A stretch of 8,612 nt of DNA from an uncultured Eubacteriales bacterium. Lineage in GTDB: Bacteria; Bacillota; Clostridia; Oscillospirales; Acutalibacteraceae. Position numbers and translations under genes: made by a program. Shown here piece by piece: positions 1 to 5,547 of this stretch (positions within the stretch are counted from its first letter, which is position 1; every line of letters starts with the position of its first letter). Where the stretch lies: positions 1 through 8,612 of the forward strand of contig CAKSDF010000081.1 in the NCBI GenBank assembly GCA_934444695.1, read 5' to 3'. The notes beneath the pieces were generated by a model. It made no database searches. It was given only the letters and a program-made list of their open reading frames with translations, and was not told where the DNA came from.

Positions 1-1
1 T

Positions 2-2572
2 GCCACCCTTAAAAACGAAATAGCCACCGGCAAAATATCCCACGCCTATCTTTTTACCGGCTCGAGAGGCACGGGAAAAACCACCTGCGCCAAAATTTTT
101 GCAAAGGCGGTTAACTGCCTGCATCCTAAGAACGGAGAGCCGTGCAACGAGTGCGAAATATGCCGCGGAATAGACGACGGCACCGTGCTTGATGTTGAGG
201 AAATCGATGCCGCTTCCAACAACGGCGTTGACAATATAAGAGAGATAAGAGATGAGGTAAACTTCACTCCTGCCCAGGCGAAATACAGGGTATACATCAT
301 CGACGAGGTGCATATGCTGTCTCCCGGTGCGTTCAACGCCCTGCTCAAAACCCTTGAAGAGCCGCCGGCGCACGTTATTTTTATACTTGCAACCACCGAA
401 GTGCACAAGCTTCCCGCTACCATACTTTCCCGCTGCCAGAGATTTGATTTCGGCCGTATATCCTCCGAGGACATTGCCGGAAGGCTTAAATCGGTGGCCA
501 AAAACGAGAAAATAGAGCTGGACGATGAGGCGGCGCTGCTTATTGCCGGCCTTGCCGACGGGGGAATGAGAGACGCTCTTTCGCTTCTCGACCGATGCAA
601 CACGGGGGAGGCCGTAACCGCTAAGATGGCGGGGGAGATACTCGGCCTTGCTTCAAAGGAAAGTCTTTTTGCGATTTCTTCCGCCCTTTCGGACAGGAAT
701 CTTGCCCTTTGCCTTGAAACGATCAAACAGATGAATGACAGCAGCAGCGACATTTCAAGGGTCGCCGAGCAGCTTATTAATCATTTCAGAAATATAATGA
801 TAGCAAAGGCGGTTAAAAACCCCGGGGAGCTTATCGTTTGCCAAAAGGAAGAGCTTGTGCGCTATATGAATGCGGGAGAGGGCTTCTCTATGGCGAGAAT
901 ACTTGAAATTCTCGATACTTTCCAACAAACGTCCGAGAAAATGAAAAAAGCGGCTTCAAAGCGCGTGGAACTTGAAATGGCCTTTGTCTCGCTTTGTGTA
1001 AACGAGCAGAGTATGATGATAGGTGCAGCACCTGTTCAAAGCCATACGAACACTGTACCCGTTCAAAACGGCTATCCGGGCGGAGCGCAGAACTTCCAAA
1101 GCACATCTGCCATTGGAGCGCAGAGCTTCCGAAACGCCGCGCAAAACGGATTTTCCGAAGGAACGCAGATTGGACACAACCTTCAAAACGCCGACCAAAG
1201 CGGCGCACCCTTTGCCGACGGCGGAGAGACTGCTGCGGAAAGAAAAAACGCGGATGGCGGTAACGGCGCAGCAAGCGGCAGAATGCTCGATTCCGGAAAA
1301 GACTCTGTTGCCGGAAATGCATCAGCCGACGGTAAAGCGCCCACGGATAACAGGTTTTCCGTTTCCGATAAAGCCTCGGTGGCCGAAAAAATTGCCGCTC
1401 TCAAAAGAGCCGCCTTTGCCGACAGAACCGGGCACAATCCCTTCGACATTCCGACCGACAAATCGGCCGGCGGTTTTTCCGACAAGCTTAGCAGTCAAGG
1501 CGATTCAAGCGTTGAGGAAGAATCAAAAACGCAGCATACACCGGGCATTGAAGAAAATTTAAAAGCCAAAGATGAACCGCAGTCTGACCGTCTGCCGTGG
1601 TCCGAAAGCGACCAAAGCTCCATCGAGCTTGCCGAACGTGCGGCCGAAAAATATCGCGGTTCAGCCGAAGATGATCCGCCCCCATGGGACGAGGAAATAC
1701 CCGATTTTCTGCCCTATGAGGAAAGAATGGAGCAGGCTGGCGAAAACAATGGGAATCCCGACGGGCAAGCGGAGCAACAACCGAGTGTGCAGTCGGAAAT
1801 GTCAAGCATCGGTGCTGATGAATGTCAAAGAAATGACATAGGCAATCCCGATTATATGACGGTCGAAAGGGAGGCTGTCGACATCACCGCTGACAATGAT
1901 GCAGCACTAACCGATAATGCGGCGCCGACCGATAACGAGACAGTCGTTAATATACCCGGTGACGATATATCGGTTGAAAATTCCATTGCCGGCAGTGAAA
2001 TTTCCGATAACGAAATGGGCAACACTGCGGACAACAGCTATAGCACACCGGTCGACAGTGCACCGGCTGATAATGTCCCGATTGATAATATCCCGGCCGA
2101 TAATGCACCGACCGTCGACGGTTTTGACGGAAATGCATCGGCATCGATTGCCGTTCCCGCACCTCAAGGGGTCGGGCAAAGCACGCAGGCTGAAAGCGGC
2201 ATCGCCGCAGCCGAAAGGAACGACGGATCAAAAGATGACCGACAGCCCGAAAGATTCGGCAAATGGCCCGAGGTGCTTTTAGCTCTGTCGGAAATCAACC
2301 GTATGCTTTCTTCCACCCTTAAGGCAAGCTCGGCATATATAAAGGGCGACAATCTTTTGCTCATAAAATCCGAAAATCCCATGTTTTTTGAGCTGATCCG
2401 AAAGGAATCCAAAAACAAAAATGACATTCGCGCGGCCCTTATGAAAATTACCGGCAAGCAGTTCCGTCTCGGACCTTATGAGCCGGGAACGGTAAAGCCT
2501 AAGGCCGATCCCATGATGGTATTCCTCGAAGAGATGAAGCAAAAGGGCATAAATATTGTCGAAAAGCAATAG
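2..2572 (+). CDS. dnaX: DNA polymerase III subunit gamma/tau, 5'-truncated by the window edge
   Basis: DnaX is the AAA+ ATPase of the clamp loader that puts the sliding clamp on primed DNA; tau also ties the loader to the polymerase. The frame is open from base 2, so the start lies upstream; from the family pattern about 24 residues are missing (inference). Visible are Walker A (GSRGTGKTT, 59-85), a four-cysteine zinc module (Cys codons at 116, 143, 152, 161; C-x8-C-x2-C-x2-C), Walker B (DEVH, from 302), and the sensor/arginine-finger SRC (428-436). The collar domain ends near base 1010. A hydrophilic, Asn/Asp/Gln-rich linker of roughly 415 residues follows, then a folded C-terminal domain from about 2261 (KWPEVL... 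to ...RLGPYEP). The 856 visible residues exceed the usual 550-650, and the linker accounts for the excess. The GTG at 185 is an internal Val codon, not a start. A possible frameshift site lies at 1243-1249. Confidence 0.97.
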   Translation, partial: ATLKNEIATGKISHAYLFTGSRGTGKTTCAKIFAKAVNCLHPKNGEPCNECEICRGIDDGTVLDVEEIDAASNNGVDNIREIRDEVNFTPAQAKYRVYIIDEVHMLSPGAFNALLKTLEEPPAHVIFILATTEVHKLPATILSRCQRFDFGRISSEDIAGRLKSVAKNEKIELDDEAALLIAGLADGGMRDALSLLDRCNTGEAVTAKMAGEILGLASKESLFAISSALSDRNLALCLETIKQMNDSSSDISRVAEQLINHFRNIMIAKAVKNPGELIVCQKEELVRYMNAGEGFSMARILEILDTFQQTSEKMKKAASKRVELEMAFVSLCVNEQSMMIGAAPVQSHTNTVPVQNGYPGGAQNFQSTSAIGAQSFRNAAQNGFSEGTQIGHNLQNADQSGAPFADGGETAAERKNADGGNGAASGRMLDSGKDSVAGNASADGKAPTDNRFSVSDKASVAEKIAALKRAAFADRTGHNPFDIPTDKSAGGFSDKLSSQGDSSVEEESKTQHTPGIEENLKAKDEPQSDRLPWSESDQSSIELAERAAEKYRGSAEDDPPPWDEEIPDFLPYEERMEQAGENNGNPDGQAEQQPSVQSEMSSIGADECQRNDIGNPDYMTVEREAVDITADNDAALTDNAAPTDNETVVNIPGDDISVENSIAGSEISDNEMGNTADNSYSTPVDSAPADNVPIDNIPADNAPTVDGFDGNASASIAVPAPQGVGQSTQAESGIAAAERNDGSKDDRQPERFGKWPEVLLALSEINRMLSSTLKASSAYIKGDNLLLIKSENPMFFELIRKESKNKNDIRAALMKITGKQFRLGPYEPGTVKPKADPMMVFLEEMKQKGINIVEKQ
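1082..1133 (+). repeat. Direct repeat in the dnaX linker, 33-bp period
   Basis: Two 19-bp copies start at 1082 and 1115 (GGAGCGCAG[A/A]ACTTCCAAA and its variant), differing at two positions. They encode GAQNFQ and GAQSFR. The 33-bp spacing keeps the frame, so it is an in-frame 11-residue duplication in the Gln/Asn-rich first part of the linker. Confidence 0.6.
1243..1263 (+). other. Candidate -1 frameshift site in dnaX: A AAA AAC heptamer with nearby -1 stop
   Basis: In the dnaX frame the codons read AGA AAA AAC, giving an X XXY YYZ heptamer at 1243-1249. In the -1 frame only CGC GGA TGG CGG follow before TAA at 1261-1263. A shift would end the protein soon after the ATPase and collar domains, at about 420 visible residues, which is near the size of E. 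coli gamma (431) once the missing N-terminus is added. A GGAGAG lies 14 nt upstream. A weak 7-bp stem (1258-1264 with 1307-1313) could form downstream. A AAA AAC slips less well in bacteria than A AAA AAG, and many Gram-positive bacteria make only tau, so chance is quite possible. Confidence 0.3.
2063..2107 (+). repeat. Three tandem 15-bp units in the dnaX linker
   Basis: Three in-frame units of form CCG-NNN-GAT-AAT-NNN start at 2063, 2078 and 2093 and encode PADNV, PIDNI and PADNA. Looser copies of the same DN motif (TDNA, TDNE, SDNE, ADNS) are scattered from about 1880. The pattern suggests the linker grew by slippage of a short acidic unit. Confidence 0.75.
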
Positions 2573-2601
2573 TTTACAAAGCCTGTAGGCTGTGGTATAA
2601 T
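2573..2601 (+). promoter_or_regulatory. SigA-type promoter for ybaB-recR
   Basis: TTTACA (2573-2578, 5 of 6 to consensus) and TATAAT (2596-2601, 6 of 6) are separated by exactly 17 nt, and TG at 2593-2594 makes an extended -10. The -35 starts on the base after the dnaX stop. The predicted start near 2608 gives an 80-nt leader before ybaB. A 12-bp dyad, AGCCTGTAGGCT (2580-2591), fills the spacer and could be an operator, though it may be chance. ybaB-recR can therefore be transcribed independently of dnaX. Confidence 0.8.
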
Positions 2602-2688
2602 TTTCTGCGAAAAACGGCATTGCTAAAGGCCGCATTTGCAAATTTCAATTAAAAATTCAAATGTAAAAACCGAAAGGACAGATAAAAT

Positions 2689-3042
2689 ATGAAGGCAAGA
2701 TTACCCAAGGGCTACGGCGGCGGACCGGGCAATATGAACAGTATGATCAAGCAGGCTCAGAAGATGCAGGCCGATGCAGAGGCGCTGCAGGGCGAGCTTG
2801 AAACCAGAGAATATACCGCCGTTTCGGGCGGAATGGTGGAGGTTACCGTTACCGGCGACCATAAAATCAAAAGCATAAGCATTAAACCCGAGGCGGTCGA
2901 TCCCGATGATGTGGAAATGCTTGAGGATATGATCGTTGCGGCGGTCAACGAGGCTCAGCAGAAGGCCGACGACACCGCAGCCGAGGAAATGGGCAAGATA
3001 ACCGGCGGAATGAACATACCGGGACTCGGAGGAATGTTTTAA
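2689..3042 (+). CDS. ybaB: YbaB/EbfC family nucleoid-associated protein
   Basis: This 117-residue protein belongs to the YbaB/EbfC family: small homodimeric DNA-binding proteins that associate with the nucleoid, usually encoded between dnaX and recR. The N-terminus is Gly-rich (KGYGGGPGNMNSMIKQAQKMQ). The family signature helix with QAQKMQ comes next, then the central beta region (SGGMVEVTVTGDHKIKSISI), the acidic DPDDVEMLEDMIVAAVNEA segment and a Gly/Met-rich tail ending GLGGMF. Its length is normal for the family. AAAGGA at 2673-2678 lies 10 nt before the ATG and supports this start. The recR ribosome binding site is embedded in its last codons, so the two genes are probably translated from one message. 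The exact cellular role of the family is still loosely defined; a link to recombination repair is inferred from its neighbours. Confidence 0.95.
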   Translation: MKARLPKGYGGGPGNMNSMIKQAQKMQADAEALQGELETREYTAVSGGMVEVTVTGDHKIKSISIKPEAVDPDDVEMLEDMIVAAVNEAQQKADDTAAEEMGKITGGMNIPGLGGMF

Positions 3043-3045
3043 ACA

Positions 3046-3648
3046 ATGGCATCCTATAATGTAGCCCCTCTCGAGGAGCTTATTGACCAATTTGCCCGTC
3101 TGCCCGGAATAGGGAGGAAAACGGCTCAGCGGCTTTCATTTTATGTGCTTGGCCTGCCCGACGGTGAGGCCGAAAAGTTTGCCGATGCCATTTTAGAGGC
3201 TCATAAAAAGATACATTCCTGCAAGGTCTGCCAAAATCTCACCGATGGGGAATGCTGCTCTATCTGCTCGTCATTAGCAAGGGACAGATCCACAATATGC
3301 GTTGTGGAGGATCCGAGGGATGTTATGGCCTTTGAGCGGACGGGAGATTATAACGGACTCTATCATGTGCTGCACGGAGTCATTTCCCCCATGGACGGGG
3401 TGGGACCCGATCAGATACGCATAAAGGAATTGCTTTCGAGACTGGGCGGAGACGAGGTTAAAGAGGTCATTATGGCCACCAATCCGACCGTTGAGGGAGA
3501 AGCGACGGCCATGTATATTTCAAAGCTTTTAAAGCCCCTTGGCATAAAAATCTCCCGCTTGGCCTACGGTATCCCGGTTGGCGGCGATCTTCAGTATGCC
3601 GATGAGGTCACCCTTTCGAGGGCGCTGGAGGGTCGAAACGAGCTTTAA
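3046..3648 (+). CDS. recR: Recombination mediator RecR
   Basis: RecR works with RecO and RecF to load RecA on SSB-coated single-stranded gaps in recombinational repair. The 200-residue product is full length. It has a helix-hairpin-helix (LPGIGRKTAQRL, about residues 19-30), a zinc finger with Cys59, Cys62, Cys71 and Cys74 (an extra Cys70 adjoins), and a Toprim domain from about residue 84 (ICVVEDPRDVMAFE) to about 178. The conserved C-terminal segment GIPVGGDLQYADEVTL follows. The ATG lies 3 nt after the ybaB stop. GGAGGA at 3028-3033, inside ybaB, sits 12 nt upstream and indicates translational coupling. Nothing is missing or unusual in the conserved residues that I can see. Confidence 0.98.
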   Translation: MASYNVAPLEELIDQFARLPGIGRKTAQRLSFYVLGLPDGEAEKFADAILEAHKKIHSCKVCQNLTDGECCSICSSLARDRSTICVVEDPRDVMAFERTGDYNGLYHVLHGVISPMDGVGPDQIRIKELLSRLGGDEVKEVIMATNPTVEGEATAMYISKLLKPLGIKISRLAYGIPVGGDLQYADEVTLSRALEGRNEL

Positions 3649-3672
3649 ATGGCAGTTTCGTTGTTTCTTAAC

Positions 3673-3707
3673 CTTGAACAATCGGCGTTTGACCGTCGAT
3701 GTTTAAG
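3673..3707 (+). other. Strong hairpin in the recR-smpB gap, function unknown
   Basis: CTTGAAC (3673-3679), one bulged A, and ATCGGCG (3681-3687) pair with CGTCGAT (3694-3700) and GTTTAAG (3701-3707) around the 6-nt loop TTTGAC. That makes a 14-bp stem with two G-U pairs. CGTTG (3659-3663) can also pair with CAACG (3708-3712) as an outer stem. No T-run follows, so it is not a standard intrinsic terminator. It could protect the recR 3' end, act as a weak attenuator, or be part of a structured RNA. Confidence 0.6.
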
Positions 3708-3735
3708 CAACGCACACATACGAGCACGAGCATTG

Positions 3736-3763
3736 TTGCCAACAGACAGCTCGCAATTATAAT
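3736..3763 (+). promoter_or_regulatory. Promoter for smpB
   Basis: TTGCCA (3736-3741, 5 of 6) and TATAAT (3758-3763, 6 of 6) are 16 nt apart. The predicted start near 3770 leaves a leader of only about 20 nt, which begins just before the smpB ribosome binding site. smpB is thus likely transcribed separately from ybaB-recR. Confidence 0.65.
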
Positions 3764-3778
3764 TACAAATTCGCAAAA

Positions 3779-3783
3779 AGGAG
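3779..3783 (+). promoter_or_regulatory. smpB ribosome binding site, decides the start codon
   Basis: AGGAG ends 1 nt before an in-frame ATG at 3785 but 7 nt before a GTG at 3791. The spacing argues that translation starts at the GTG, even though the ATG gives a protein two residues longer. Confidence 0.7.
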
Positions 3784-3790
3784 AATGACC

Positions 3791-4258
3791 GTGGAGAGAG
3801 AATCCATAAAACCCATTGCCAACAACAAAAAAGCCTTCCACGATTATTTTGTGGAAGAGCGATTTGAAGCCGGAATAGAGCTTTTCGGCACCGAGGTTAA
3901 GGCCATAAGAGCCGGCGGAGTCAATTTAAAAGATTCCTGGTGCGCTATTGAGGACGGAGAAATCTTCGTCAACGGTATGCACATCAGCCCTTACGATAAG
4001 GGAAATGTTTTCAACTGCGACAGCTACCGTGTGCGAAAGCTTCTTATGCACAAAAAGGAGATAATGCGCCTTTACGGCACCCTAAAACAGCAGGGACTGA
4101 CCCTTATACCGCTTTCGGTCTATTTCAAGGGGTCGCTTGTTAAGGTCAGCGTAGGCCTTTGCAAGGGTAAAAAGATATACGACAAGCGGGAAGACGCCGC
4201 CAAAAGGGACGCCAAACGCAACATCGACCGCGCAATCAAGGAACGCAATTTCAGATAA
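3791..4258 (+). CDS. smpB: SsrA-binding protein SmpB
   Basis: SmpB binds tmRNA and brings it to ribosomes stalled without a stop codon, its C-terminal tail occupying the empty mRNA channel. The 155-residue product from the GTG at 3791 (157 from the ATG at 3785) has the usual length. Family motifs are all present: NNKKAFHDY near the N-terminus, EAGIELFGTEVKAIR, the beta-barrel signature HISPYDKGNVFN, RVRKLLMHKKEI, LIPLSVYFK, and the basic tail GKKIYDKREDAAKRDAKR ending in IKERNFR. The gene has its own promoter and a strong terminator, so it is probably monocistronic. Its RNA partner ssrA lies about 2.2 kb downstream on the same strand, with the XRE module and a hydrolase in between. Confidence 0.97.
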   Translation: MERESIKPIANNKKAFHDYFVEERFEAGIELFGTEVKAIRAGGVNLKDSWCAIEDGEIFVNGMHISPYDKGNVFNCDSYRVRKLLMHKKEIMRLYGTLKQQGLTLIPLSVYFKGSLVKVSVGLCKGKKIYDKREDAAKRDAKRNIDRAIKERNFR

Positions 4259-4324
4259 AAATATTTTTCCGAATTGTAAATATAAAATGATTATAATTCC
4301 AAAAAGTAAATATTCTTATAGCTC

Positions 4325-4364
4325 AAACCCCTGCCAACAGTGTTGACAGGGGTTTCGTTTTTTT
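4325..4364 (+). terminator. Intrinsic terminator of smpB
   Basis: AAACCCCTG (4325-4333) pairs with CAGGGGTTT (4347-4355), and CAACA (4335-4339) with TGTTG (4341-4345) can extend the stem past one mismatch. A run of seven T (4358-4364) follows. On the minus strand no T-run follows the hairpin, so it serves smpB rather than the converging gene. Confidence 0.93.
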
Positions 4365-4473
4365 GTCGCGATAAAGCCTTATTTCTAAAAAAGAAAATAT
4401 TCCTATATTTGCTTACGAATATCCTATGCTTTTTTAACAGCTTTTTGTGGGATACGGTAGAGATGATTTGGAT

Positions 4474-5031
4474 TTATTCTTCGCTTGCAAAAACGGTTGA
4501 AAAAACGCACATAGCCTGATCGTACCATTCAAGCTCTCTGTTTAAAGCTGCGGGATCTCTTGTAAGAGCATTTATGCCTTTCGCAATTGCTTTTATTCCG
4601 CCTTTAATGGCTCCTCCCGCAAGTGATCCAATGGCAAGTCCCGCGCCTACCGCTCCGCCGGAGAAAAGTCCTGCTGCTACGCCGCGGGAGGCGGTGCCGT
4701 CAAAAACTCTTGTGTTCTGTGCAAAATCTTCCTTTTTTAACTGCTTGCTTGTTCCGCCGGCATATATAACAACAAGGAGCATATTTCCTTGACGGGTTAA
4801 GGTTATATAGTAGTTGTAATAATCGTATTCGTGCTCGGGGTGTATGAGTTGTAGGCAATCATAGGTTTCCCCAAATATACCTCCTGTACTTATTTCATCC
4901 AAATAACATTTTTGTACAAATCCGTAATCATCGGCAACCGAAGAAATGATGTCGCTCAGATCCTGATAAGACACATCTTCATCAGAATATATTCTTGTTC
5001 TTGCTAATTCCATTAAATTTTTCAATTTCAT
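4474..5031 (-). CDS. Unrecognised 185-residue protein with a glycine zipper
   Basis: I do not recognise this family. The start is the ATG whose first base is 5031: GGGAGGAA (5045-5038 on the minus strand) lies 7 nt upstream. A longer frame reaching 5286 would run through the divergent promoters and into the XRE gene. Residues 1-110 are acidic and Tyr-rich (HEYDYYNYYITLTR) and look like a soluble alpha/beta domain with a hydrophobic strand MLLVVIYAGG. Residues 117-152 are a Gly/Ala-rich hydrophobic stretch with repeated GxxxG spacing (G117, G121, G125, G129; G131, G135, G139; G140, G144), a glycine zipper that could pack or insert in a membrane. A short polar tail (LTRDPAALNRELEWYDQ) ends the protein. 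There is no N-terminal signal peptide. It is divergent from a repressor gene and probably controlled by it. Toxin-like, membrane-associated and scaffold roles are all unproven options. Confidence 0.75.
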   Translation of the reverse strand: MKLKNLMELARTRIYSDEDVSYQDLSDIISSVADDYGFVQKCYLDEISTGGIFGETYDCLQLIHPEHEYDYYNYYITLTRQGNMLLVVIYAGGTSKQLKKEDFAQNTRVFDGTASRGVAAGLFSGGAVGAGLAIGSLAGGAIKGGIKAIAKGINALTRDPAALNRELEWYDQAMCVFSTVFASEE

Positions 5032-5070
5032 AACTTGTTCCTCCCAAAAATACACAAATATACTAAAAAT

Positions 5071-5099
5071 ACAATACCATAGTATTTTAATATTGTCAA
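5071..5099 (-). promoter_or_regulatory. Promoter of the glycine-zipper gene
   Basis: On the minus strand a perfect TTGACA (5099-5094) is followed after 17 nt by TATTGT (5076-5071), with TG two bases before it as an extended -10. The predicted start near 5064 leaves a leader of about 33 nt. The -35 faces the rightward promoter, so the two would compete for RNA polymerase. Confidence 0.7.
5073..5086. promoter_or_regulatory. Candidate operator 1 of the XRE regulator
   Basis: AATAC-CATA-GTATT is a 5+5 inverted repeat inside the leftward promoter, between and over its -10 and spacer. A wider repeat, AAAATAC (5066-5072) with GTATTTT (5082-5088), overlaps it. The octamer ATAGTATT is shared with operator 2. 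Binding there would block the leftward promoter. Confidence 0.4.
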
Positions 5100-5115
5100 G
5101 TGATTTTTGTATAAT
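5087..5115 (+). promoter_or_regulatory. Likely promoter of the XRE gene
   Basis: TATAAT at 5110-5115 is perfect. TTAATA (5087-5092, 4 of 6) sits 17 nt upstream. A second TATAAT occurs at 5121-5126 without a well-placed -35, so the exact start is unsure. The region overlaps the leftward -35. Confidence 0.45.
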
Positions 5116-5124
5116 AGTATTATA
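5110..5124. promoter_or_regulatory. Candidate operator 2 of the XRE regulator
   Basis: TATAATA-G-TATTATA is a perfect 7+7 palindrome about one base. It covers the -10 of the XRE gene and its predicted start, the usual position for autorepression. It shares ATAGTATT with operator 1 (5079-5086 and 5114-5121). Confidence 0.45.
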
Positions 5125-5146
5125 ATATTTGATTTGAGGAAACAAA

Positions 5147-5437
5147 ATGCTTAACGAAACTATTAAACGGCTGAGAACGGCAAAAAACTGGACCCAGGTA
5201 GACCTGGCGAAGGCTCTGGGCGTTTCAAAACAAAGCGTCTCCAACTGGGAAAACGACAATATTCTGCCGTCGGTGGATATGGTCATTAAAATAGCGGGTG
5301 TTTTTTCGGTCTCTACCGACTATCTCCTGGGCCTCGATTCGCTCAAAACCCTTGATGTCAGCGGACTTTCGATAGAACAGATTGCCCATATCGAAAGCAT
5401 CGTTAAGGATCTTAAAAATCTTTCAAAAGCCGATTGA
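5147..5437 (+). CDS. XRE-family (Cro/C1-type) helix-turn-helix regulator
   Basis: A 96-residue DNA-binding protein. Residues 4-62 form the five-helix Cro/C1 domain: IKRLRTAKNWTQVDLAKAL, then the recognition turn and helix VSKQSVSNWENDNILPS, then VDMVIKIAGVFSVSTDYLLG. A short tail with a predicted helix (LSIEQIAHIESIVKDLKNL) could dimerise. GAGGA (5136-5140) lies 6 nt before the ATG. The gene is divergent from the glycine-zipper gene, and palindromes cover both promoters, so autoregulation plus repression of the neighbour is the natural inference. The tail carries no sensor or protease domain. The terminator hairpin starts inside the last codons. The family assignment is firm; the target is inferred. 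Confidence 0.93.
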   Translation: MLNETIKRLRTAKNWTQVDLAKALGVSKQSVSNWENDNILPSVDMVIKIAGVFSVSTDYLLGLDSLKTLDVSGLSIEQIAHIESIVKDLKNLSKAD

Positions 5438-5454
5438 ATACAGTCGGCTTTTTT
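5425..5454 (+). terminator. Intrinsic terminator of the XRE gene
   Basis: AAAAGCCGA (5425-5433) pairs perfectly with TCGGCTTTT (5444-5452) around a 10-nt loop that contains the TGA stop; six T (5449-5454) complete it. The 5' arm is coding sequence (residues 93-95). Confidence 0.85.
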
Positions 5455-5462
5455 GATATAAT
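5434..5462 (+). promoter_or_regulatory. Promoter of the hydrolase gene, overlapping the terminator
   Basis: TTGAAT (5434-5439, 4 of 6) and TATAAT (5457-5462, 6 of 6) are 17 nt apart, with TG at 5454-5455 as an extended -10. The -35 lies in the loop of the preceding terminator. The predicted start near 5469 gives a leader of about 79 nt. Confidence 0.6.
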
Positions 5463-5547
5463 AAAGGGCGGCGGAAAATGCAAAAGTTTACCGTCAAAAA
5501 ACCGCATTTAATAAATCGCATCAGTACCAAATAAAAGGTGAAAAATA

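Noticed and set aside
46..753. Minus-strand frame of 235 codons across the dnaX ATPase region
   Set aside because: Antisense to highly conserved DnaX motifs. It is Ser/Leu-rich, as expected from a shadow of coding sequence.
943..949. G AAA AAA run in dnaX as a frameshift site
   Set aside because: The P-site tRNA would slip onto GAA, a poor match, and the early stop would cut the last collar helix. The heptamer at 1243 fits better.
3649..3762. 37-codon frame starting directly after the recR stop
   Set aside because: The nearest GGAGGG is about 16 nt upstream, the frame passes through the hairpin and smpB promoter, and the peptide has no recognisable feature.
4365..4473. Terminator for the minus-strand glycine-zipper gene
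   Set aside because: I looked beyond its stop for a hairpin followed by a T-run on that strand and found only weak short pairings, so none is called.
5032..5286. N-terminal extension of the glycine-zipper gene up to 5286
   Set aside because: The extension would cross both promoters and half of the XRE gene. The ATG at 5031 has an excellent ribosome binding site.
5478..5534. 18-codon frame (MQKFTVKKPHLINR...) in the hydrolase leader
   Set aside because: The GGCGGCGG before it is a poor ribosome binding site, and no attenuator or codon run suggests a leader peptide.
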